Assembly (NCBI GenBank): GCA_003168355.1
Contig: PMSQ01000039.1
Span: 1 to 41,888 of the forward strand
DNA: 41,888 bases
Direction of reading: 5' to 3'
From: Acidobacteriaceae bacterium
Lineage (GTDB): Bacteria > Acidobacteriota > Terriglobia > Terriglobales > Acidobacteriaceae
The first letter of the stretch is position 1. Every line of letters starts with the position of its first letter. Positions 1 to 9,400 of the stretch are shown in pieces. A model generated the notes under the pieces. The model was not told the origin of the DNA. It saw only the letters and a program-made list of their open reading frames with translations, and made no database searches. The translations under genes were made by a program, and so were the position numbers.

Positions 1-354
1 CGCGCCCGGGCGCGCGAAAAATGCGCGGGCTTGCCCCGAACATTTCCCGGAAGCGGGCCGTCAACATCTCGCCAGCAGATTCGGAGTTCAACAAACGGGA
101 AGTCATCACCGCGCACCAAATGCCACCAGCAGTAATCTGATCATGCTGAAGAGCAGACCGACCGGCAAACGGATATCCAATCCCATTGCATTTCCAACAG
201 GCTGGGGGAAACAGAACGTGCGACCACCGGGACTGAAGCCCGCAGTGATTGTTGACGATTTACGCGGCGCTGAAGCGCCGCCCTTCCACCTCGCCGCTGA
301 CAGTTTCGAGTTTTTCTGCAAACTGCAAATGAGTCGATCGAAGCGTTTCACCAT
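1..354. other. gene-free left edge
   Basis: I recognise no gene here. Frame 2 on the plus strand is open from the window edge to 391, but its composition is not protein-like and its 3' end overlaps the end of the GH2 gene. The first 14 bases form a perfect GC palindrome (CGCGCCC/GGGCGCG). Two TGAAG-containing hairpins lie at 228-281 and are listed separately. The stretch follows the stop codon of the minus-strand galactan operon and probably includes its 3' end region. A neighbouring gene may end just outside the window. Confidence 0.5.
228..281. repeat. paired TGAAG-loop hairpins
   Basis: Two short hairpins lie in tandem. CGGG (228-231) pairs with CCCG (239-242) around a loop containing CTGAAG. 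GCGGCGC (264-270) pairs perfectly with GCGCCGC (275-281) around a TGAA loop. No T-run follows on either strand. They lie about 75 bases past the GH2 stop codon and may act as a bidirectional 3' end structure or as a REP-like intergenic repeat. A similar stem with the same loop occurs at 33894-33911, which favours a dispersed repeat family. Confidence 0.45.
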
Positions 355-2895
355 TCACGCCTTGGTCGCTAGTATTACACGGGCGGTTTGAAGCGCCGGC
401 GAAAGGGCCGTGACCTGAATCGGACCCGCTTTGCCATTTGATTTCACAATGGCGAGGCATAACCCGTTGAAGGCCTTTCGACGATTGGATTGGTAGTCCT
501 GGTGACTCGCGGGGTCTCCATTGTCTGTGGCAAGGAGCGATCCTGCGCCCTCTATCTGGAAGGTAACCTCATTGTCCGCAGTAGGCAAGACTCGGCCCTG
601 GTTGTCCAGAATACGGACGGTGAGGTGAGCCACATCGCGCCGATCCGTGGCAATGGACTCGCGATCAGACGACAAGCCGATGGCAGCCGGCTGCCCCGTC
701 GTGAAAATCTCGGCCGTCGCGACGATCTTCTCATCCCTGGTCCCGACGGCTTTCAGGGCTCCCGGTTCATAGAGAACGTCCCAGGACAAGTGCAGGTCGC
801 CTGTGGTCCGCAGAATTTTCGCCCGGTCCGGCAGGTTTCCCCATCTGCCCTCCATGCCCAAACGAGGAAACGCGTACCCTTTCACTCCAAGCGAGCGGCC
901 GTTGAGGAACAATTCAACTGTGTCGCAATTTGTGAAACAGGTCACCGGGATAATTTGGCCCTCTTTCCCCTTCCAGTTCCAATGGGGAAAAAGGTGCAGC
1001 ACTGGCTTGTCGGTCCACTGGCTTTGATAGAAGTAAAAACCGTCCTTCCTGAAGCCACAGGTGTCGATGACGCCTGTGCATGAGCCCTTCATGGGCCATC
1101 GCGCCTCGCCCAGATAATCGACCCCGGTCCACATGAAATCTCCGGCGACGTAGTCATAGGTGCTGACAAACTTCCATAGTTGCTCTACATCGACGTTCCT
1201 TCCACGCAAGAATGGGAAGAAGCCCTCGGCCGCCGCGGGTGCTGCGGAGAACAAGTCGGGATACTCGCCGCGGATGCCGCCCATGGCCTCGCTCTCAGTT
1301 CCAATGAAGCGCCTTTGCGGAAATGCGTTGCGGTCAATGCTGTAATACTTTTCTCTGCGGTCGCGCCAGCGGTCCACATAGTTGTAGCCAACGACATCAA
1401 GAAGAGCAAGAAACTGAGGAGTCGCCGCCTCGGAAGGAGGGTCGGAATGAATGTGATCGCAGCCGGCGGTCACGGGCCGGGTGGGGTCCTCCGCGCGAAA
1501 CACCTTGAGCAACTTCTCCAGCGTCTCCGGGCCCTGCGGACTACCTTGGTCTCCGATTTCGTTACCAGCGCTCCAGAGCACGACGGAAGGATGGTTGCGA
1601 TCGCGGCGGACAAAGTTTTGTACGTCGCGCTCGTACCATTCGTCAAAATATTCGGCATAGCCGTTGGGACCGATCTGGCCTTTCGGCACCTTCCACTCGT
1701 CGAAGGCCTCATTCATCACGAGGAACCCCATACGATCGCATAAGTCCAGAAACTCCGCGGCGTAGGGGTTGTGACTGGTGCGGATGGCGTTGCAGCCCAT
1801 TTCCTTCAGAATTTCCAAACGGCGCTCCCAGACCCTCTCCGGCACCGCGGCGCCAACACTGCCTCCATCGTGGTGGAGGCATACACCATTGATCTTCATG
1901 CGTTCGCCGTTCAGCAAAAATCCTTGATCCGCGTCGAAGACGGCCTGGCGAATGCCAATCGGAGTATCGTATTCGTCCACTGTGCGGCCCGGAGTCCTCA
2001 CCGTGCTGCGGACTTTGTACAAGTATGGATCGGCAACCGACCAGAGGTGCGGCGTGTTCACTTTTATCTGCTGGAGGAATTCGTATGCCTTGCCGGCGGC
2101 GATCTCCTGGCTGGCCTCAGAGTCTTGGACTGCATTTCCGTCATGATCAATGATGCTGGTGACAAGCGTGCAACGGGCCGCATTCCCGCTTTCGTTGTTA
2201 ATGCGTGTGTTGATGTGAAGCGTTGCCATTTCTTTCGATACCTGCGGCGAGCTAACGAACGTACCCCAGTGGGCGATGTGGATTTTGTTCGTGGATAACA
2301 GCCAGGTGTGCCGATAGATTCCGGAACCTGAATACCAGCGGCAATTGGTCTGGTGTGAGTTGTCGACTTTAACCGCGATCACGTTCTCGTTCCCGAACTT
2401 CACGTGCGGCGTGAGGTCGTAGAAGAACGGAACATATCCATAGGGGCGTTTGCCGAGATAGTGGCCGTTGATCCAAACCTCGCTGAGCTGGTAGACTCCG
2501 TCAAACTCGACGGTCAGCTTCTTATCTTTGTACGAATCCGGCAGGCGGAATTGCTTGCGATACCAGCCTATGCCGGCGGGAAGATATGCGCCGCAATAGC
2601 TAGACGACGCTTTCTCATCGAAGGCGCCTTCGATGCTCCAATCGTGCGGCAGATCCAGAGTTCCCCAGTCTGCGTCGGAAAAGCCGGGCGCTTCAGCGGC
2701 TGGGGAGTCACCCTTGCGGAACTTCCAGCCAAAGTCGAAACTTTCCCGGATTCTCTGTGGAACCACGTCAGACCGAGACTGCGCGTAGCTAGAGCCGATG
2801 AAGGAAGACGCGGAAGCAACTGCCGCGGCGCTGACCGCTCCCTTGAGCAGTTGGCGGCGGCTCAGGGAACTTTGCAACACGCCATCTTTTTTCAT
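355..2895 (-). CDS. GH2 beta-galactosidase, Tat-exported
   Basis: Glycoside hydrolase family 2 enzyme of 846 residues, likely an exo-beta-galactosidase that trims galacto-oligosaccharides released by the neighbouring GH53 enzyme. The start at 2895 is chosen because AAGGAG lies 6 bases upstream and the protein then opens with a Tat signal (SRRQLLKG at about residues 12-19, then an Ala-rich segment). The order is a GH2 sugar-binding jelly roll (about 50-205), an Ig-like domain, a TIM barrel, and C-terminal domains including a segment with VELFLNGRSLG typical of DUF4982. In the barrel, NHPSVVLWSAGNE gives acid/base Glu446 and FIGTESEAMG gives the probable nucleophile Glu534. It is the last gene of the minus-strand operon, 52 bases after GH53. 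An in-frame start at 2979 is possible but overlaps the upstream gene. Beta-glucuronidase or another GH2 specificity cannot be excluded. Confidence 0.9.
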   Translation of the reverse strand: MKKDGVLQSSLSRRQLLKGAVSAAAVASASSFIGSSYAQSRSDVVPQRIRESFDFGWKFRKGDSPAAEAPGFSDADWGTLDLPHDWSIEGAFDEKASSSYCGAYLPAGIGWYRKQFRLPDSYKDKKLTVEFDGVYQLSEVWINGHYLGKRPYGYVPFFYDLTPHVKFGNENVIAVKVDNSHQTNCRWYSGSGIYRHTWLLSTNKIHIAHWGTFVSSPQVSKEMATLHINTRINNESGNAARCTLVTSIIDHDGNAVQDSEASQEIAAGKAYEFLQQIKVNTPHLWSVADPYLYKVRSTVRTPGRTVDEYDTPIGIRQAVFDADQGFLLNGERMKINGVCLHHDGGSVGAAVPERVWERRLEILKEMGCNAIRTSHNPYAAEFLDLCDRMGFLVMNEAFDEWKVPKGQIGPNGYAEYFDEWYERDVQNFVRRDRNHPSVVLWSAGNEIGDQGSPQGPETLEKLLKVFRAEDPTRPVTAGCDHIHSDPPSEAATPQFLALLDVVGYNYVDRWRDRREKYYSIDRNAFPQRRFIGTESEAMGGIRGEYPDLFSAAPAAAEGFFPFLRGRNVDVEQLWKFVSTYDYVAGDFMWTGVDYLGEARWPMKGSCTGVIDTCGFRKDGFYFYQSQWTDKPVLHLFPHWNWKGKEGQIIPVTCFTNCDTVELFLNGRSLGVKGYAFPRLGMEGRWGNLPDRAKILRTTGDLHLSWDVLYEPGALKAVGTRDEKIVATAEIFTTGQPAAIGLSSDRESIATDRRDVAHLTVRILDNQGRVLPTADNEVTFQIEGAGSLLATDNGDPASHQDYQSNRRKAFNGLCLAIVKSNGKAGPIQVTALSPALQTARVILATKA

Positions 2896-2947
2896 GGTCT
2901 GCTCCTTGGAGCCCGAAGAAGCGTTTGTTCCGGTGCAGAAAGACAGA

Positions 2948-5104
2948 TCATCTCCCGCCCAGCGCATCCAACGCCGCAAGTGGCGTGGAATAATCTGGAT
3001 CGTTCACGTTGGTGGCGCCTGACGCGTCGGCGTTGTCAAAAATTGTGAGGCCGTTCCACACGTAGATTGCATCCGGAAGATTGGTCCCACCATCGAAATA
3101 ACCGCCGTTCAGTCTGGGTATGTTGACGCCCGCAGGGTTCCAGTATGCGAGGCCCATTCCTAAGTTGTTGGGCAGACCCTGCTGCACGGTCTGAAGATCG
3201 AGCAGGAATTGCGCCTGCGTCGCCGTGGTCGGTGGGTTGTACCAGGGATCATTCGAGTCGAATCCATTTTCATAATGCTCTCCCGCTTCGATGATGAAGA
3301 TGGGCTTGCCAATGCTGTTGGCGGCGGCCACCAGTACGTCCTGCTCGACGGGTTGGTTGCTCGGATTGGCTTGGGCAGCCTGCGCATCGGTCAAGGGACC
3401 GTGAAAGAAGGGATAGTAACTCTGGCAGATGGCATCGTAGGAAATGTTATTTTGATTAGCCAGCGTGAAGAACTGGGTGAGATTCCACGCCGGCGTAATG
3501 TGGATGCAAGTCAGCGGCGTGGGAATCGCGGGGCCGATCGAAGTATCGGAGGCGGCGTCAGTAACCGCCTGCATGCCTTGCATCTGCAAGGCCGCAAACC
3601 CGCTGAAGTCAGCTCCTGTGGGACTGCCGATGGGGCCAAGGAAGCCAGTATCCACCTCGTTGCCGATCGATACCAGATCGGGCATGGTACCGGCCTGGCG
3701 ATACGACATGATCTCGGCTTTGACGTAGTTGTAGACATCAGTTTGCAATTGAGCCAGCGTGTGACCGGACCATGCGGGCGGAACGCTGGTGGAGCTGCCG
3801 CCATCGAAAAGCAAGGTCAATTCCAGGCTCATGCCGAGGTTCTTGGTCCGCTTGGCCAAGTCGAGATCCTGCGCATCGGTTTCGGCAAAGCAGGCGTTGC
3901 CGGTGCATCCCGGCTGCGATGGATCGGAATAAGGAGGCGCCGAGCTTGGCCTGATGCGTACCAGGTTGACGCCGTGGTTTTTCAGAATTTGAAGAACGTC
4001 GGTCTGAACACCAGCGTCTTTCCACCACGTCAAACCGGTGGAAATGCGCGCGGCTTCCTGCTTTTCCAAGAGGGCATTATCCACGCCCCGGAAAAAAGCC
4101 GGGCGCAGCAGCCACTGCTGGCTTTGAGTCGCGCTTCCGGATAGTGCGGTCTGTTCGAGAAACGCGCCGCTGGAGGCTGAAGGCACATCCAGCAGCAGAC
4201 CCGTGCTTTGGTTCGAAATCGTGTAGTAGCCGTTGGTTGTGGAGGTGAGAACCCACTGCTGTGTAGTGGCGCTGCCGCAGGGATTCTGGACTACATATAT
4301 CACTCCGGAAATGTTTGCGCTGTCGAAGCACAGGCTATTTCGAACGTTGCTAATCTGCCAAAAATTTCCCGACACTGCGGTGAAGGTCCATCGTTGGCTG
4401 GTGTTGGTGAAAGTCCGTGTTTGTTGGGCCAGGTAGTCGCCGGCGGTTGTGGAGTTGTTGTTGAGGTCAACCTGCAATCCGCTGAGTTGATCGAGAACGT
4501 AGTAAGCCTGACCGCTAATCGGAGTAATGTCGATGGGCTGCGGCGGCTGCTGGCTCGGCCCTGCAACAATGAGGCTGGCAGAGGCGGTTGCGCCATTTCC
4601 CGCTTCGCTCGAGGTTACGGCGCTGGTCGTGTTGTTTTGTGTGCCGGAGGTTGTGCCGGTCACGTTCACGGCAAAAGTACATGAGACGCCAGCGCCGAGG
4701 GTCGCGCCTGAAAGACTAACGCTATTCGAGCCAGCAGCGGCCGTAACAGCTCCGCCCCCGCAACTCCCCGTCAAACCATTGGGCGTACCGACCACCTGCC
4801 CTGAGGGCAAAGTGTCGGTGAACGCGATACCGCTGAGTGAGATTGCGGTATTGGGATTTGACAGGTTGAAAGTTAGCGATGTCGTGCCGTTCAAGGGCAC
4901 GCTGGCTGCTCCAAAGACTTTCGTGATCGCGGGTGGCAAGTTGGCTGGAGGAGGAGGATTGCTGGAGCCAGATGAACCTCCGCCGCAAGCTGTACACCAG
5001 GATAAGGTCAGGGCCATTCCGAAAGACAGGGATACCGAACGCAGGTTTATCCAGCGAGCCGGGGTCTTCTTCCGATCTTCGTTATTTTTATTCTTGTCGG
5101 TCAT
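2948..5104 (-). CDS. GH53 endo-beta-1,4-galactanase lipoprotein with ricin-type domain
   Basis: Predicted arabinogalactan endo-beta-1,4-galactanase of 718 residues. The N-terminus has a hydrophobic segment ending in CTACGGGSSGSS (about residues 30-48), which looks like a lipoprotein signal with Cys40 or Cys37 as the anchor. Residues about 60-181 form a DUF11-like beta domain, about 195-335 a ricin-type beta-trefoil with QxW-like repeats (QRW, QQW, QQW), probably carbohydrate binding, and about 336-718 the GH53 barrel. Barrel hallmarks are VRIRPSS, SIGNEVD with acid/base Glu483, QSYYPFFHG (561-569) and IIEAG with nucleophile Glu606. The start codon shares one base with the TPR stop codon (TAATG), so translation is probably coupled. 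It would cut galactan side chains of pectin at the cell surface. Confidence 0.9.
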   Translation of the reverse strand: MTDKNKNNEDRKKTPARWINLRSVSLSFGMALTLSWCTACGGGSSGSSNPPPPANLPPAITKVFGAASVPLNGTTSLTFNLSNPNTAISLSGIAFTDTLPSGQVVGTPNGLTGSCGGGAVTAAAGSNSVSLSGATLGAGVSCTFAVNVTGTTSGTQNNTTSAVTSSEAGNGATASASLIVAGPSQQPPQPIDITPISGQAYYVLDQLSGLQVDLNNNSTTAGDYLAQQTRTFTNTSQRWTFTAVSGNFWQISNVRNSLCFDSANISGVIYVVQNPCGSATTQQWVLTSTTNGYYTISNQSTGLLLDVPSASSGAFLEQTALSGSATQSQQWLLRPAFFRGVDNALLEKQEAARISTGLTWWKDAGVQTDVLQILKNHGVNLVRIRPSSAPPYSDPSQPGCTGNACFAETDAQDLDLAKRTKNLGMSLELTLLFDGGSSTSVPPAWSGHTLAQLQTDVYNYVKAEIMSYRQAGTMPDLVSIGNEVDTGFLGPIGSPTGADFSGFAALQMQGMQAVTDAASDTSIGPAIPTPLTCIHITPAWNLTQFFTLANQNNISYDAICQSYYPFFHGPLTDAQAAQANPSNQPVEQDVLVAAANSIGKPIFIIEAGEHYENGFDSNDPWYNPPTTATQAQFLLDLQTVQQGLPNNLGMGLAYWNPAGVNIPRLNGGYFDGGTNLPDAIYVWNGLTIFDNADASGATNVNDPDYSTPLAALDALGGR

Positions 5105-6357
5105 TATTCTTGTTGCTTACTGTCTGGCATTTCATCGCCTTGCATCTTGGGTTGAATATTCATCTGCTTATACAGCTCTTTGACTTGGTCCTTGGTTTTC
5201 TTGATCTCCTGAAAGAGGTGCATTTCCTTTTGTGCCCGGTCGTCCATTTGAAGACGCTTATACGCGGAGGCAAGACGGTAATGCGCCTCGCTATTCAGCG
5301 GATCGACCTGGATTGCGGCCAGCAAATAATTGATGGCCTCCTGTGGCTTCTGCTGCATCATGAGGAGTCTTGCCAAACCTAACTGGGCTTCTACTTCGTT
5401 GGGGTTGAGTTTGTCGGCTCGCTGGTAGTGAGTAAACGCCTGGTCCAGGTCGGACTGCGACAAGGCGATCGCGCCCAGCCCACATTCCGCTTTGGCGGCA
5501 TCGCCGTCAATCGCCTCCGCATCTTCGAAGTCTTTTTCTGCCTCCGCCTGCGTTGCCGGATCGTGAGGGGATGACTGCAGAATCGCTTCCCCTAACTCAA
5601 AATGAACGCCTGGCAGGCGCGAGTCAATCTGCAAAGCTTTTTTGTAGTGCTCGATTGCGTGCTGGAGGTCTCCGCCATTAACCAAATGCTCGGCAATCAC
5701 TTGTTGCATGCGGGCCGATCCGGGTGCAAGCACGGCCAACTTATTCAGTGTGTCATCGGCCAACTCGGAGTAGACGCGTTGTGCCATGAACAGAACATCC
5801 ACGTTGTCGGGATCGAGATCCACAAGCGATCGCATTATGGAGGCCGTGGCACCGGGCTCTCCTTGCTGGTCGTAGAGAGCTGCTAACTCCAGGCCGACCT
5901 GCAGGCGCAACGGTTTGTCTTTCAGCTTTGGGAAGGACTTCTCCAACAATGCGCGAGCGGATGGATCTCCCAACCTTCTTTGGGAAATTCCCAGGAGTGC
6001 TTGCGATTTCGCTAAAGAGGGGTCGATCGCCAAAGCCTTGCGCAAATATTGTGAAGCATTCCGATAATCGCGCCGAAAGAATGCAACCACGCCCAGGTTG
6101 GCGTACGCCTCGGCATTTTTTGGATCGAGTGCCAGGACAGCATCGAATTCCTTCACTGCGGAGTCCGGATCTTTTGCTTTGAGGTACTCCGCCGCTTTCC
6201 GGAGGTGATCGTGAATTTCGGCAGCGTGGGAAGCTCCGGTTTGCGCCGCCACGAGTGTTATGGCACTGGCAAGAAGCGTGAGAAGGACGGCCACAGCCGG
6301 AAAGACAGTAGAGGGACACGCGGCTTCGAGAAACTTGTTGAGGCGAGACTGTTTCAT
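5104..6357 (-). CDS. TPR-repeat protein with N-terminal signal/anchor
   Basis: A 417-residue protein with a hydrophobic N-terminal segment (about 18-40, ending AAQTGASHA), so either secreted to the periplasm or membrane-anchored, followed by tetratricopeptide repeats over most of residues 45-400. Repeats such as AEAYANLGVVAFFRRDY and NEVEAQLGLARLLM show the expected Gly/Ala/Tyr pattern. The C-terminus is short and acidic. It sits between the TonB-dependent receptor and GH53 and overlaps GH53 by one base. TPR domains bind proteins or peptides; here it could scaffold the surface or periplasmic galactan machinery. No enzymatic motif is visible. The specific role is inferred from position only. 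Confidence 0.85.
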   Translation of the reverse strand: MKQSRLNKFLEAACPSTVFPAVAVLLTLLASAITLVAAQTGASHAAEIHDHLRKAAEYLKAKDPDSAVKEFDAVLALDPKNAEAYANLGVVAFFRRDYRNASQYLRKALAIDPSLAKSQALLGISQRRLGDPSARALLEKSFPKLKDKPLRLQVGLELAALYDQQGEPGATASIMRSLVDLDPDNVDVLFMAQRVYSELADDTLNKLAVLAPGSARMQQVIAEHLVNGGDLQHAIEHYKKALQIDSRLPGVHFELGEAILQSSPHDPATQAEAEKDFEDAEAIDGDAAKAECGLGAIALSQSDLDQAFTHYQRADKLNPNEVEAQLGLARLLMMQQKPQEAINYLLAAIQVDPLNSEAHYRLASAYKRLQMDDRAQKEMHLFQEIKKTKDQVKELYKQMNIQPKMQGDEMPDSKQQE

Positions 6358-6453
6358 GGAGGAACGATACCGCGAATCGCTGCTTCGGCGAGGCGCTAAT
6401 AACTAGGGGCGCGAAAGGGGAAGCCGCTTCCGCATCCCCTGGAATGTGCAGCC

Positions 6454-6481
6454 AGATTCTGACCGCGCGGGCTCAGAATCT
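6454..6481 (-). terminator. hairpin over the stop codon of the TonB receptor gene
   Basis: AGATTCTGA (6454-6462) is a perfect inverted repeat of TCAGAATCT (6473-6481), separated by a 10-base GC-rich loop. The stop codon of the receptor gene (6473-6475) lies inside the stem. No U-tract follows. It may end or attenuate transcription, or stabilise the receptor mRNA at its 3' end, so that receptor and downstream TPR/GH genes are made in different amounts. A second, weaker hairpin (GGAAG/CTTCC) lies just beyond, around 6417-6433. Confidence 0.5.
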
Positions 6482-9400
6482 AAGGTGGGCGCCGAGTTGA
6501 ATTATGCGTGCGTCGATTCCGAAATTGATGGGCGTGGTGACCTGGCCGGCGGTGGAATCGGCCAATACCCCGCCGCTGTAGCCAACGTTCGCATCCGGGT
6601 TGCTCCAGTTAATGTGATTAAACACATCGTACATGTCGCCCCTGATTTCGAGCGCGATCGCCTCGTGAAGAGGAAACTCCTTTGCAATACTGAGGTTGAC
6701 GTTCGCGAAACCCGGCCCGACCAAGGTATTGCGGTGAGTACTGCCAAAGGTTCCATCCGCCGGGTTGGCGAAGGCCGCAGGGTTGAACCACATTGCGTGG
6801 GATCGATGGGACACGCCTGGGTCACCAACCTGCTCAGGGTAAAGCGTGGAGCCAGCGTTGAAGGCTGGGGTTAGTCCCGGATCAATACCTCCTGCGACAG
6901 AGCCCTGGATCACCGGGGTGAACGGAACTCCCCCGTGCCACTGGAAAAGACTGGAGACACGCCAGCCACCCGCGATCTGATCGAGCGGTCCGTGGAGTGC
7001 AAACTGGCGCCCGTGACCGAACGGCACCTCGTAGGTGATCTGGCCGACTAGAGTATTCGCCGCGTTGAAATCAGACGGACCATAATTGAGGGATGGCGTA
7101 TAGGCGTTCTGATAGACATCGATGCCCGACCCGTGACCATTTCCAGTGCCGGTGTCGAGCGATTTGGACCAGGCGTAATTAAGCTGGGCGCTCAAACCAT
7201 ACGTCATCCTCTTCTGCAGGCGCACTTGCAGCGCGTTGTAATTCGAATATCCGTCGTAGTACTGAGCGGAGATGCTGTTAAAAACGGGGTTGGGGTTGCC
7301 GCAGTGGTAGAAGCTGGTGCACTCAAAGCCGCCTACCGCAGTCGAACCGGGGATCGTAGCCTGATTGATATCGGTGGCAAAGTTCAGGTTCTTGCCGCGG
7401 GTGTAGACATAGCTTGTGTCCAACAAGAGGCCGCGCGCGAACTCGCGCTGAACCCCCAGGAGGAACTGCTGCACGTAGACAGTAGGCATACTCCGCGGGT
7501 AAAATTCCGCGCTGCTATAGTTGGCGAAGGTCGACGAAAGAGTTTGGACAGTTGGAAAAATAACCGTGCCGGCAGGTGGACCGACTGACAGTGGGAATGC
7601 TGAACTGCCGAAGGTGTAGCCGCCGTTGCCGTTGTTGTGGGGATTAAAGCCGAGGCCGAGTGCGCCGTCGGTGTAATTCTCGGCGTCGCGTGGGGCGTCG
7701 AAAATACCGTAACTTCCCCGGATGACCCACTTGTCGCGGGCCGACCAGGCGAAGCCTATGCGGGGTGCGAATTCCTTGTAATCGCCGTTTTGGATGGCCG
7801 ACAGGTTGCCGATCGATCCTCCATTGGCTTTGTCGCTCTGCCCGCCGAAGAGGATGCCCCCCGGGTATGCGCCGTTATACTGGGTGGGATCAGGAATAAC
7901 TGGATCGTAATTACCGAATAGGTTCTTGCTCACTCCCCAGCCGGTCTGCATCCCCCAGCGGAGGCCGAGGTTTAAGGTGAGGTGCGGGGTGACCTTAAAG
8001 TCGTCGCTGGCAAACAACGCCGCACCCTGCATATGCGCGCTGGTGGGGTCGGCCTCGAAGACGAACCAACCATAAGGGTTCCCGGAAAGGAAGTCGGCGT
8101 ATGGAATTCCGGTGACGCTTCCGTTGAATTCGAAATGACCTGAGTCGATATCTCCCCAGCTTGTATAGTTTTGATAAAGTCTGTCGTACTCGCCGCCCAC
8201 CTTGATGGTGTGCTTGCCGTGAATGAGCGTAAGGACATCGGAGACAGCGTAAATTCCCTCGCCCAAAGTGGCATCGATATTACCGTTACAACTGCTGCAG
8301 ATTCCAGCACCTAAATTCATCATCCCAACTCCGGCTCCTTCGTCAATCCCGACATGGGGAAAAACATTGGCGGGAGCATTGGTGCCGTAGGCCGGCTCAA
8401 GGCCAAGCGTGGTGGGATCGTTCTTACCAAGGGAGGGGGGGACGTATTTATCGAGCTCGCGGCTTGCGCTCACATGAAACTCATTCAGCACAGTCGGGCT
8501 AATCGTATAGACATGCGAGAGCTGCGCCGTCAGATTGTCGGTTTTCCCTTGTTCATACGCCGTGGCGTCGTTTGGGAACAGAGGATCCGCGGGAACATAA
8601 GACGTCGTAGTGGGGAAATAGTTAAAACTAAATGAGAGTCTTTGTTTGGAGGAAATATCGTAATCGGCCTTGCCCGTATACCACGTGTCCGTGTTCGGAC
8701 TAGAACCGTTGAACACAAAATTGTTAACGGTGGGGCAGGTTTGTGGAGTGCTTGCCGATACATTCACCGGACCGGGGCATCCCGCAAGCCATCCGTGAGC
8801 GGTTGCGGCGGGGAAATAGGTCTGGAGCTTCGAGGACACGGGATCAATAGGTGCCAGCAACACGCCCGTGGTGGGATTGATGAAGGCCGGGTTTGTGTTG
8901 TAACCGCTGACCCCGTAAAAATCACCCGCTGCCATGGCAGCGGTTGGGTAGGTATAGAGTCCAGAGGTTGGAGAGGACGAAGGGTTGCGCTGATAGAGGA
9001 AAAAGAAAAACAGCTTATTCTTTATAATCGGGCCGCCTAAGCTGCCGCCGTAAGTGTTCCAATGCTCCACGGACTTCACATCGGGCGCAGGATCGAAGTA
9101 ATTTCTGGAGTTGAACGCTGTATTCTGAATGTATTCATACCCGCTGCCGTGCCAGTGGTTCGTCCCGCTCTTGGTGATCACGTTGACGGAAGTGAGACCA
9201 CCGCCATACTGCGGGGGTGCGTTGGCTGAATTGATACTGACCTCTTCAATGGCGTCCACCGGCATATAGAAGTTGCTGCCGTTGAAATCTCTGGGAGCGG
9301 TAGCGGGCCCCCCATCAGATAGAAACATTATGTTGTAGGACTGCGTGCCGTTGACTCCGGCTGCCTGGCCGTTGGCTTCGCCTGCACCTCCGCCGGTATT

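Noticed and set aside
2..391. Plus-strand frame open from the window edge to 391
   Set aside because: It runs through two hairpins and the 3' end of the GH2 gene, has no recognisable domain, and the composition does not look like protein.
3209..4144. A 311-codon plus-strand frame inside the GH53 gene
   Set aside because: Shadow frame; GH53 on the other strand has complete catalytic motifs.
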